5,178 nucleotides of DNA from NCBI GenBank assembly GCA_003538495.1, contig DPSD01000074.1:1-5178 (forward strand), in the 5' to 3' direction. The position numbers and the translations under genes were made by a program. Below the pieces are notes generated by a model, which saw nothing but the letters and a program-made list of their open reading frames with translations, was not told where the DNA came from and made no database searches. This DNA comes from Accumulibacter sp. (GTDB lineage Bacteria; Pseudomonadota; Gammaproteobacteria; Burkholderiales; Rhodocyclaceae). Shown piece after piece: positions 1-5,178 of this stretch (the first letter of the stretch is position 1; each line of letters opens with the position of its first letter).

Positions 1-1
1 C

Positions 2-1387
2 CGCATCAGCGAGCTGATCCGGGCACAGCTGCCGCTGGCCGACTGGCCGCCCGAGTTCGCGCTGGTCGAGGACAACATCCGTCGCCGCGACACCTTGCTC
101 GGCGCCGACTGGCCGGCCGGCGAAGCGCTGCGGGCGGCGATCGCCCGTGGCGCCGAGGCGATGCTCGGCGAAATGAAGCTGTCGAATCTGCGCGGGCGTG
201 GTGGCGCCGGTTTCACGACCGCGATCAAGTGGGAGTCGGCGCGGCGCGCCGCGTGTCACGGCGAACAGGGAATCCGCTACGTGGTGTGCAACGCCGACGA
301 GGGCGAGCCGGGGACTTTCAAGGATCGCGTGCTGCTCACCAGCTACGCCGACCTGCTGTTCGACGGGATGACGCTTGCCGGCTTCACCATTGGTGCCAGC
401 CAGGGTCTGCTCTATCTGCGCGGCGAATACGCCTACCTGCTGCCGGCCCTGAGCGAGAAGCTCGCTCGCCGTCGTCGCGACGGCTTGCTGGGGAGCGCGC
501 TGTGCGGCCAGGCCGGGCTGGACTTCGAGATCGACATCCATCTCGGCGCCGGCGCCTACATCTGCGGCGAGGAAACGGCGCTGCTCGAATCGCTCGAAGG
601 CAAGCGCGGCATCCCGCGGATTCGCCCGCCCTTCCCGGTCACCGCCGGCTATCGCGGGCAGCCGACGGTGGTCAATAACGTCGAGACGCTGTGCAAGGCG
701 GCGCTGATCGCGCTCAAGGGGGGTGCCTGGTTTGCCGGTCTCGGCACCAAGCAATCGACCGGTACCAAGCTGCTGTCGATCTCCGGCGACGTCGAGACGC
801 CGGGGGTCTACGAGTACCCCTTCGGCGTTTCGGTCAACCAGGTGCTGCTCGACTGCGGCGCCGGCAATGCGCAGGCGGTGCAGGTCAGCGGCCCTTCCGG
901 AAGCTGTCTGGCGACGCACGAATTCTCTCGCCGCATTGCCTTCGAGGACGTGCCGACGGCCGGTGCGCTGATGGTTTTCGGGGCGCATCGCGACATGTTC
1001 GAGGTGGCGCGCAACTTCGCCCACTTCTTCGCGCACGAAAGCTGCGGCTTCTGTACGCCGTGCCGGGTGGGCACTTCGCTGGTCATGAACTGCATGGACA
1101 AGATCGCCAGGGGACTGGGATCGCAGTACGAAATCAACGAAATCTTCAAGATCCATCGCCTGTTGCACGCTGCCAGCCACTGCGGCCTCGGCCAGGCGGC
1201 GTGCAACCCCTTGTTCGACACCCTGCAGAAGTTCCGCCCGGCGTACGAGCGGCGCTTGCGCTCGCTCGACTTCGAGCCGGCCTTCGACCTCGACCAGGCG
1301 CTGGCGGCGGCCCGCCAGATGACCGGGCGCGACGACCCGGAAGCGCACTTCGGGCTGGCGGCCCGGGTTTCCGGAGATGGGTCATGA
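2..1387 (+). CDS. hoxF: HoxF, NAD-reducing [NiFe] hydrogenase diaphorase subunit (5' partial)
   Basis: This is the flavoprotein subunit of the diaphorase module, which exchanges electrons between NAD(H) and the iron-sulfur chain of the cytoplasmic hydrogenase; it is homologous to complex I NuoF. The frame is open from base 2, so the start lies upstream; 461 residues are visible. C. necator HoxF has about 600 residues (from memory), so roughly 140 N-terminal residues, probably the thioredoxin-like ferredoxin domain, are missing. In fragment numbering, the FMN/NADH glycine-rich loop GRGGAGF is at 65-71, NADEGEPGTFKDR at 97-109, and GAGAYICGEE at 182-191. An SLBB-like domain starts near 257. The [4Fe-4S] motif CGFCTPC at 348-354 with the fourth ligand C394 is complete. 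TTG at 95 lies within conserved sequence and is not the start. The stop overlaps hoxU by ATGA. Confidence 0.96.
   Translation, partial: RISELIRAQLPLADWPPEFALVEDNIRRRDTLLGADWPAGEALRAAIARGAEAMLGEMKLSNLRGRGGAGFTTAIKWESARRAACHGEQGIRYVVCNADEGEPGTFKDRVLLTSYADLLFDGMTLAGFTIGASQGLLYLRGEYAYLLPALSEKLARRRRDGLLGSALCGQAGLDFEIDIHLGAGAYICGEETALLESLEGKRGIPRIRPPFPVTAGYRGQPTVVNNVETLCKAALIALKGGAWFAGLGTKQSTGTKLLSISGDVETPGVYEYPFGVSVNQVLLDCGAGNAQAVQVSGPSGSCLATHEFSRRIAFEDVPTAGALMVFGAHRDMFEVARNFAHFFAHESCGFCTPCRVGTSLVMNCMDKIARGLGSQYEINEIFKIHRLLHAASHCGLGQAACNPLFDTLQKFRPAYERRLRSLDFEPAFDLDQALAAARQMTGRDDPEAHFGLAARVSGDGS
1373..1376 (+). promoter_or_regulatory. Ribosome binding site of hoxU
   Basis: GGAG lies 7 nt before the ATG at 1384, inside the last codons of hoxF. 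It fixes the hoxU start at the ATGA overlap, an arrangement typical of translational coupling. Confidence 0.65.
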
Positions 1388-2112
1388 GCCAGTGCAGCAT
1401 TCTGCTCGACGGCCTGCCGGTGCCCTTCGCCGCCGGCCAGACGATCATGGACGCGGCGATGGCCGCCGGCATCTTCATTCCGCATCTCTGTCATCACCCC
1501 GAGTTCAAACCGCAGGGCAGTTGCAAGCTGTGCACGGTCAAGGCCAACGGCCGTTACGTTTCGGCGTGCACCATGCCGGCCAGGGACGGCATGGAGGTCG
1601 AGAACAACTCGCCTGACCTCAACGACAAGCGCCGGACCTTGCTTCAGATGCTGTTCGTCGAAGGCAATCACTTCTGCCCGTCGTGCGAGAAAAGTGGCCA
1701 TTGCATGCTGCAGGCGCTGGCCTACGAGCTCGAAATGCTGAACCCGCATTTCGACCAGTTCTACCCCAGCCGGCCGGTCGACGCCTCGCACCCAGAGGTG
1801 CTGCTCGACTTCAATCGCTGCATTCTCTGCGAGCTGTGCGTGCGTGCCAGTCGCGACGTCGACGGCAAGAGCGTTTTCGCGCTGTCGGGGCGTGGCATCA
1901 CCAAGCACCTGATCGTCAATGCCGAGTCCGGGCGCCTGGCCGATACCGATTTCTCCTGGGCTGACAAAGCGGCGCACGTTTGCCCGGTTGGCGTGATCCT
2001 CAAAAAGCGCCAGGGCTTCGCGGTGCCGATCGGTCAGCGTCGCTACGATCTCCAGCCGATCGGCATGCAGGTCGAGCGCCTGGCCAGCCGCACGGCCGAC
2101 GACGAGGGTTGA
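1384..2112 (+). CDS. hoxU: HoxU, iron-sulfur subunit of the hydrogenase diaphorase module
   Basis: This 242-residue electron-transfer subunit is homologous to the N-terminal part of complex I NuoG and carries electrons between HoxY and HoxF in the cytoplasm. Three cluster sites can be read directly. A plant-type [2Fe-2S] site has C36, C47, C50 and C62. A His-ligated [4Fe-4S] site of HxC-x2-C-x5-C form has H96, C98, C101 and C107. A second [4Fe-4S] site, CILCELC at 146-152, is completed by C200 in VCPVG. The length is close to C. necator HoxU (about 234 residues, from memory). The N-terminal region SILLDGLPVPFAAGQTIMDA is the expected ferredoxin beta-grasp start. The ATG overlaps the hoxF stop, and the hoxY start follows 1 nt after the stop, so it is co-transcribed and probably translationally coupled on both sides. 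Confidence 0.96.
   Translation: MSQCSILLDGLPVPFAAGQTIMDAAMAAGIFIPHLCHHPEFKPQGSCKLCTVKANGRYVSACTMPARDGMEVENNSPDLNDKRRTLLQMLFVEGNHFCPSCEKSGHCMLQALAYELEMLNPHFDQFYPSRPVDASHPEVLLDFNRCILCELCVRASRDVDGKSVFALSGRGITKHLIVNAESGRLADTDFSWADKAAHVCPVGVILKKRQGFAVPIGQRRYDLQPIGMQVERLASRTADDEG
2104..2108 (+). promoter_or_regulatory. Ribosome binding site of hoxY
   Basis: GAGGG lies 5 nt before the ATG at 2114, inside the last codons of hoxU. It supports that ATG as the hoxY start. Confidence 0.6.
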
Positions 2113-2113
2113 C

Positions 2114-2668
2114 ATGAGCGCCGCCAACGCCACCGGCAAAGTGCGCGTCGCCACGGCTTCGCTGGCGGGGTGCTTCGGCTGCCACATGTCCTTGCTGGAC
2201 ATCGACGAGCGCCTTTTCGAGCTGCTCGAGCGGGTCGACTTCGACCGCTCGCCACTGACCGACATCAAGCACTGCGGGCCTTGCGACATCGGCCTGATCG
2301 AGGGCGGCATCTGCAACGCCGAGAACGTGCACGTGCTGCGCGAGTTCCGTCGCAACTGCAAGCTGCTGATCGCCGTCGGCGCCTGCGCGGTCAACGGCGG
2401 TCTGCCGGCGCAACGCAACCACCTGGACCTTGGCCAGTGCCTGCAGGAGGTCTACTTGACCGCGCCGGGGATCGTCGGCGGGCAGATTCCCAACGATCCC
2501 GAGTTGCCGCTGCCGCTCGACAAGGTGCACCCGATCCATGAAATCGTCCGCATCGACTACTTCATCCCCGGCTGCCCGCCGTCGGGCGAAGCGATCTGGA
2601 AGTTCCTGAACGATCTGCTCGACGGGCGAACGCCGCGGCTCGGACATCCCTTGCTGCATTTCGACTGA
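2114..2668 (+). CDS. hoxY: HoxY, small subunit of bidirectional [NiFe] hydrogenase
   Basis: This 184-residue small subunit pairs with HoxH and holds the [4Fe-4S] cluster next to the NiFe site, passing electrons on to HoxU/HoxF. The expected four ligands are visible: C20 and C23 in GCFGC, C91 in VGACA, and C154 in PGCPPSGE. The IEGG motif at 62-65 (E63) and the stretch CNAENVHVLREFRRNC are characteristic of HoxY. There is no twin-arginine signal peptide and only one cluster motif, as in group 3 cytoplasmic enzymes and unlike periplasmic uptake hydrogenases. C. necator HoxY is about 209 residues with its first CxxC near 41 (from memory), so this N-terminus is about 20 residues shorter. I see no usable earlier in-frame start, and the Shine-Dalgarno supports 2114. 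It follows hoxU by 1 nt and precedes hoxH by 19 nt. Confidence 0.95.
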   Translation: MSAANATGKVRVATASLAGCFGCHMSLLDIDERLFELLERVDFDRSPLTDIKHCGPCDIGLIEGGICNAENVHVLREFRRNCKLLIAVGACAVNGGLPAQRNHLDLGQCLQEVYLTAPGIVGGQIPNDPELPLPLDKVHPIHEIVRIDYFIPGCPPSGEAIWKFLNDLLDGRTPRLGHPLLHFD

Positions 2669-2676
2669 GAGCAGAC

Positions 2677-2685
2677 GGAGAGAGG
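2677..2685 (+). promoter_or_regulatory. Ribosome binding site of hoxH
   Basis: GGAGAGAGG is purine-rich. Its first GGAG sits 7 nt before the ATG at 2688, while the last AGAGG would be too close. It decides for the ATG at 2688 over the in-frame GTG at 2748, which would match the shorter N-terminus of C. necator HoxH but has no comparable site upstream. Confidence 0.65.
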
Positions 2686-2687
2686 TC

Positions 2688-4166
2688 ATGCAAGGCGATC
2701 ATTTCGAACTTGAAAACGCGCCGGCTGATGCCGGCACGCTGCGCCGCGTGGCGATCGACCCGGTGTCGCGCGTCGAAGGGCACGGCAAGGTGACGCTGCT
2801 GCTCGACGAGAACGGGCAGGTGCAGCAGGTCCGCCTGCACATCGTTGAATTTCGCGGCTTCGAGAAATTCATCCAGGGCCGCCCGTACTGGGAGGTGCCG
2901 GTGATGGTCCAGCGCCTGTGCGGGATCTGCCCGGTGTCGCATCATCTGGCGGCCGCCAAGGCGCTCGATCACGTGCTTGGCGCCGACCGGCTGACGCCGA
3001 CCGCCGGGAAGGTGCGCCGGCTGATGCACTACGGCCAGATCCTGCAGTCGCATGCGCTGCATTTCTTTCATCTGTCGTCGCCCGACCTGCTGTTCGGATT
3101 CGCCAGCGAAGCCGGCCGGCGGAACATCGTCGGCGTCGCCGCCGCGTACCCGGAAATCGCCAGACACGGAGTGCTGCTGCGCAAGTTCGGCCAGGAGGTG
3201 ATCCGCCTCACCGCCGGCAAGCGGGTGCACGGCACCGGCGCGATTCCGGGTGGTGTCAATCGTTCGCTGAGCCGCGAGGAGCGCGACAGCCTGCTGGCCG
3301 AGATCTACGCGATCGTCGGCTGGAGCCGCCAGGCGGTGCAGCTCGTCAAACGCCTGCACGCCGCCGATCCGGCGCTGTACGACAGCTTCGGGACTTTCCG
3401 CTCGAACATCCTGTCGCTGGTTGGTGCGGACGGCTCGCTGGACTTCTACGATGGCCACCTGCGCGCCCGCGACGCCGACGGCAGGATCCTCGTCGACGGT
3501 TTCCCGATCCAGAACTACCAGCAGCTGATCCGCGAGGAAGTCAAGCCGTGGAGTTACATGAAGTTCCCCTTCCTGGCCGCGCTTGGCCCGCAGCACGGCT
3601 GGTACAAGGTCGGACCGCTGGCACGGGTGCAGAACTGCGACCGCATCCCGACGCCGCTGGCCGAAGCCGAACGCCGCGAGTTCATCGATCACGGCCAGGG
3701 AAACCTGGTGCACGCGCCGCTGGCCTATCACTGGGCACGAATGATCGAAATGCTGCACGCCGCCGAGACGATCAAGGCGCTGCTGCACGATGACGACCTC
3801 TCCGGCAGCACCTTGGTCACCAGCGGCGTCCGCAAGCGCCAGGGAGTCGGCGTCATCGAGGCGCCGCGCGGAACGCTGATCCATCACTACCAGGTCGACG
3901 ACGACGATCTGGTCAGCAGCTGCAATCTGATCGTGTCGACGACGCACAACAATCAGCCGATGAACGAGGCGATCCGCCGCGTCGCGCAACGCTACCTGAG
4001 CGGCCGCGAGCTCACCGAAGGTCTGCTCAACCACATCGAAGTCGCGATCCGCGCTTTCGACCCCTGCCTGTCGTGCGCCACGCACGCGCTTGGCAAGATG
4101 CCGCTGCAGCTCGAACTCCAGGACGCGGTCGGACAGGTCGTCGACCGCAGGTGCACGGCGTCGTGA
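2688..4166 (+). CDS. hoxH: HoxH, NiFe catalytic large subunit of bidirectional hydrogenase
   Basis: This 492-residue precursor is the subunit that carries the Ni-Fe(CN)2CO site for reversible H2 activation. The N-terminal motif RVEGHGKV is at 28-35. The first pair of nickel-site cysteines lies in RLCGICPVSHH (C78, C81). The second pair lies in DPCLSCATHALG (C460, C463). EAPRGTLIHH, conserved in large subunits, precedes the C-terminal region. By analogy with C. necator HoxH, HoxW should cut after H466, removing 26 residues that end in RRCTAS. C. necator HoxH has about 488 residues with its first cysteine near 61 (from memory), so this protein has about 16 extra residues at the N-terminus, MQGDHFELENAPADAG, whose start is backed by a good Shine-Dalgarno. 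All active-site ligands are present. The stop overlaps hoxW by GTGA. Confidence 0.97.
   Translation: MQGDHFELENAPADAGTLRRVAIDPVSRVEGHGKVTLLLDENGQVQQVRLHIVEFRGFEKFIQGRPYWEVPVMVQRLCGICPVSHHLAAAKALDHVLGADRLTPTAGKVRRLMHYGQILQSHALHFFHLSSPDLLFGFASEAGRRNIVGVAAAYPEIARHGVLLRKFGQEVIRLTAGKRVHGTGAIPGGVNRSLSREERDSLLAEIYAIVGWSRQAVQLVKRLHAADPALYDSFGTFRSNILSLVGADGSLDFYDGHLRARDADGRILVDGFPIQNYQQLIREEVKPWSYMKFPFLAALGPQHGWYKVGPLARVQNCDRIPTPLAEAERREFIDHGQGNLVHAPLAYHWARMIEMLHAAETIKALLHDDDLSGSTLVTSGVRKRQGVGVIEAPRGTLIHHYQVDDDDLVSSCNLIVSTTHNNQPMNEAIRRVAQRYLSGRELTEGLLNHIEVAIRAFDPCLSCATHALGKMPLQLELQDAVGQVVDRRCTAS
4149..4153 (+). promoter_or_regulatory. Probable ribosome binding site of hoxW inside the hoxH tail
   Basis: AGGTG lies 9 nt before the GTG at 4163. 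It sits within the codons for the HoxH C-terminal peptide and favours the GTG start. The later in-frame ATG at 4184 has no clear purine-rich site ahead of it. Confidence 0.4.
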
Positions 4167-4678
4167 AATCGGCAACGCTGGCCATGTCACCCGCCCCGGT
4201 GCTGGTCCTCGCCTGCGGTAACCCCAGCCGCGGCGACGACGCGCTCGGGCCGCTGCTGCTCGATCGCTTGCAGGCCTGGCTGGAGGTCACCGGCCAGGCG
4301 GCCGGCAGCGAGCTGCTCGGCGACTTCCAGTTGCAGATCGAACACGCGCTGGATCTCGTCGGACGGCGGCTGGTGCTGTTCATCGATGCCGGCCGCCAGA
4401 CCCCGGCACCGTTTGTCTTCCGTCAGGCGAAAGCCGTCGACGGCGCCCCGTACAGCACGCACGCCCTGCCGCCCGAAGCTCTCCTGGCGGTATTGCCGCG
4501 GATCGATCACCAAACGGCGCCGCCGGCCTTCGTGCTGTGCGTCCGTGGCGAGCGTTTCGAGTTGGGCGAAGGCTTGAGCGCCGCCGCGAGCTGCCACGCC
4601 GACCGCGCGTTCGAGTTGCTGCAGGAGTTGTTCAGGACGCCCGAGATCGACTGCTGGCGCTCCTTGCTGAGCGGCTGA
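4163..4678 (+). CDS. hoxW: HoxW, hydrogenase maturation endopeptidase for HoxH
   Basis: This protein of about 171 residues belongs to the HycI/HybD/HoxW peptidase family (MEROPS M52). These enzymes recognise nickel in the precursor large subunit and cut off its C-terminal peptide, closing the active site. The family fold starts at VLVLACGNPSRGDDALGP. With M1 at the GTG, the GN-x4-DD motif is at 19-26. The nickel-sensing residues by alignment to HybD/HycI are D26, D75 (LFIDAG) and H100 (STHALPPEAL). The position right after hoxH, and hoxH being the only large-subunit gene in view, identify the substrate. The GTG at 4163 overlaps the hoxH stop as GTGA; an ATG at 4184 would give 164 residues and is a real alternative. 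A farther upstream start at 4073 would overlap hoxH by more than 90 nt with residues unlike the family, and is unlikely. Confidence 0.92.
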   Translation: MKSATLAMSPAPVLVLACGNPSRGDDALGPLLLDRLQAWLEVTGQAAGSELLGDFQLQIEHALDLVGRRLVLFIDAGRQTPAPFVFRQAKAVDGAPYSTHALPPEALLAVLPRIDHQTAPPAFVLCVRGERFELGEGLSAAASCHADRAFELLQELFRTPEIDCWRSLLSG

Positions 4679-4686
4679 TCCGGCCT

Positions 4687-4713
4687 CCGGGGCGTTCGCC
4701 GGCAGCCCGGTTT
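4687..4713 (+). terminator. Weak candidate terminator of the hox operon
   Basis: CCGGGGC (4687-4693) can pair with GCCCGG (4705-4710) with one bulged G, followed by only three T residues. It lies 8 nt after the hoxW stop. The stem is short and the T-run is poor, so a Rho-dependent end or read-through is equally possible. Confidence 0.2.
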
Positions 4714-4737
4714 GCGGGAACGGATTCTCGTTATATC
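4712..4737 (+). promoter_or_regulatory. Weak candidate promoter for the gene at 4844
   Basis: TTGCGG (4712-4717) and TATATC (4732-4737) resemble -35 and -10 boxes, but the spacer of 14 nt is short. The -10-like element is the most AT-rich spot in the gap. A separate promoter is plausible because the gene is 165 nt from hoxW and unrelated in function, but the match is poor. Confidence 0.2.
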
Positions 4738-4828
4738 ATGGGCGAGTTGGCGTCAAGCCGGTGGCCAAAGGCAGTGCTGACTTGCTGCCCTCTGCCAGGC
4801 AAGGCGCGAACAAAGGCCATTTGACCTG

Positions 4829-4835
4829 AAGGAGG
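4829..4835 (+). promoter_or_regulatory. Strong ribosome binding site of the gene at 4844
   Basis: AAGGAGG is a near-perfect anti-16S match, 8 nt before the GTG at 4844. It is the strongest Shine-Dalgarno in the window and is the main reason to accept the GTG start. Confidence 0.75.
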
Positions 4836-4843
4836 ATTCTGGC

Positions 4844-5178
4844 GTGTCGGACTGGCTTATTCCCCTCTCCTCTGTGCTTGCCGCGGTTGCCTGCTTCTGG
4901 TGGGCACGCAGGCGTTCGTCCGCCGCTGCAGTCGAGTCATCCAGCGCGCGTACGCTCCACCCTTATCGCTGCGTCGCCATCGCACGTGGCGCCAAGTCGT
5001 GTGCTGCCGCCAGCGATCTTGAAGGCCGGCGCTTCTTGCCCGCCGAGGCGCCGCTGTTGCCGTTACCCGGCTGCGACGCCGCGGCGTGTCAATGCCGGTA
5101 CGCGCGTTTCGACGACCGGCGCGACGACGACCGCCGCCGGTCGCACGCCCTGGAGCGCGGCTTCGCAAGCGCCATCGG
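4844..5178 (+). CDS. Hypothetical membrane-anchored, cysteine-containing protein (3' partial)
   Basis: The frame starts at GTG 4844 and stays open to the window end, giving 111 complete codons. Function is unknown. Residues 4-20 (WLIPLSSVLAAVACFWW) form one hydrophobic segment, followed at once by RRR at 22-24. This suggests a single N-terminal membrane anchor with the rest in the cytoplasm. A linker rich in Ala and Ser (25-37) leads to a compact region with C43, C53, C77, C82 and C84, including GCDAAACQC at 76-84, then FDDRRDDDRRR at 89-99, dense in Asp and Arg. The close cysteines could bind a metal, but no named motif is matched. The general pattern (RFL..EAP.LPL.GC....C.C.Y....DRR) recalls small uncharacterised proteins of betaproteobacteria; this is a memory-based impression. 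Nothing ties it to the hydrogenase apart from adjacency and strand. Confidence 0.72.
   Translation, partial: MSDWLIPLSSVLAAVACFWWARRRSSAAAVESSSARTLHPYRCVAIARGAKSCAAASDLEGRRFLPAEAPLLPLPGCDAAACQCRYARFDDRRDDDRRRSHALERGFASAI

Larger units (their letters stand above)
4679..4843. other. Intergenic gap after the hox operon
   Basis: These 165 nt separate hoxW from the next gene. The stretch holds a weak hairpin followed by TTT near its left end, an AT-richer patch (TTATATCAT at 4731-4739) that could belong to a promoter, and two short inverted repeats: TTGGC/GCCAA at 4747-4768 and GGCAG/CTGCC at 4770-4789. A strong Shine-Dalgarno is at its right end. A 28-codon frame starting with the ATG at 4738 lacks a Shine-Dalgarno at normal spacing and is not called a gene. 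Confidence 0.6.

Noticed and set aside
95..97. TTG as a possible start of hoxF
   Set aside because: The frame is open upstream to base 2 and the upstream residues continue the HoxF sequence. The gene is simply cut by the window edge.
808..2418. Long open frame on the - strand (536 codons)
   Set aside because: It lies antisense to hoxF, hoxU and hoxY, which have clear families and metal motifs. Its translation shows no recognisable domain, and long antisense frames are common in GC-rich genes.
4073..4162. Longer N-terminus for HoxW starting at GTG 4073
   Set aside because: The extra residues are low-complexity Arg/Ala/Gly read out of frame within hoxH, cover the conserved DPCLSC tail, and are unlike the family, whose fold starts near VLVLACGNP.
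2562..4190. Long open frame on the - strand (542 codons)
   Set aside because: It is antisense to nearly all of hoxH. Its composition (rich in Arg, Ala, Gln, Val, Asp) is that of a codon-bias shadow, with no domain and no convincing start context.
4738..4824. A 28-codon frame (begins MGELASSRWPKAV) in the gap after hoxW
   Set aside because: There is no Shine-Dalgarno at usable spacing, no recognisable similarity, and it is too short to separate from chance in this sequence.
5110..5139. GAC/CGC-rich run as a simple repeat
   Set aside because: It encodes an Asp/Arg stretch within an open frame. The units are irregular and short, so it is coding composition and not a tandem repeat array.
4857..5168. 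Open frame on the - strand at the right edge (103 codons)
   Set aside because: It is very rich in Arg and lies opposite the + strand frame at 4844, which has a much better ribosome binding site and a protein-like hydrophobic anchor.

Overview
The window is GC-rich, densely coding bacterial DNA that carries most of a hox operon. This operon encodes the cytoplasmic, bidirectional, NAD(P)-linked [NiFe] hydrogenase (group 3d, the Cupriavidus necator soluble-hydrogenase type). All five recognised hox genes lie on the + strand in the order hoxF (5' partial), hoxU, hoxY, hoxH, hoxW. The order, the tight overlaps and the protein sequences resemble proteobacterial hoxFUYHW loci. A betaproteobacterium is the best guess, possibly Rhodocyclaceae such as Dechloromonas or Candidatus Accumulibacter. 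That placement is inferred from protein style and codon use and was not computed.

Layout: bases 2-1387 hold the last 461 codons of hoxF (FMN/NADH-binding diaphorase subunit). Bases 1384-2112 are hoxU (iron-sulfur diaphorase subunit), overlapping hoxF by ATGA. Bases 2114-2668 are hoxY (hydrogenase small subunit), 1 nt after hoxU. Bases 2688-4166 are hoxH (NiFe catalytic subunit). Bases 4163-4678 are hoxW (HoxH maturation protease), overlapping hoxH by GTGA. A 165-nt non-coding gap follows. From 4844 an open frame with a very strong Shine-Dalgarno runs off the window end; it encodes a small membrane-anchored, cysteine-containing protein of unknown function.

How they work together: HoxH/HoxY split or form H2. 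Electrons pass through the HoxY cluster to the clusters of HoxU and HoxF, and at the FMN of HoxF they reduce NAD+, or run the other way to dispose of reductant as H2. HoxW removes the C-terminal peptide of HoxH after nickel insertion. All visible metal-ligand motifs are intact, so the enzyme looks functional. The operon promoter, the hoxF N-terminus and any hoxE lie upstream of the window. No hoxI or hyp genes follow hoxW within the window.

I see no new multi-gene system here. The least explained item is the incomplete gene at the right edge.
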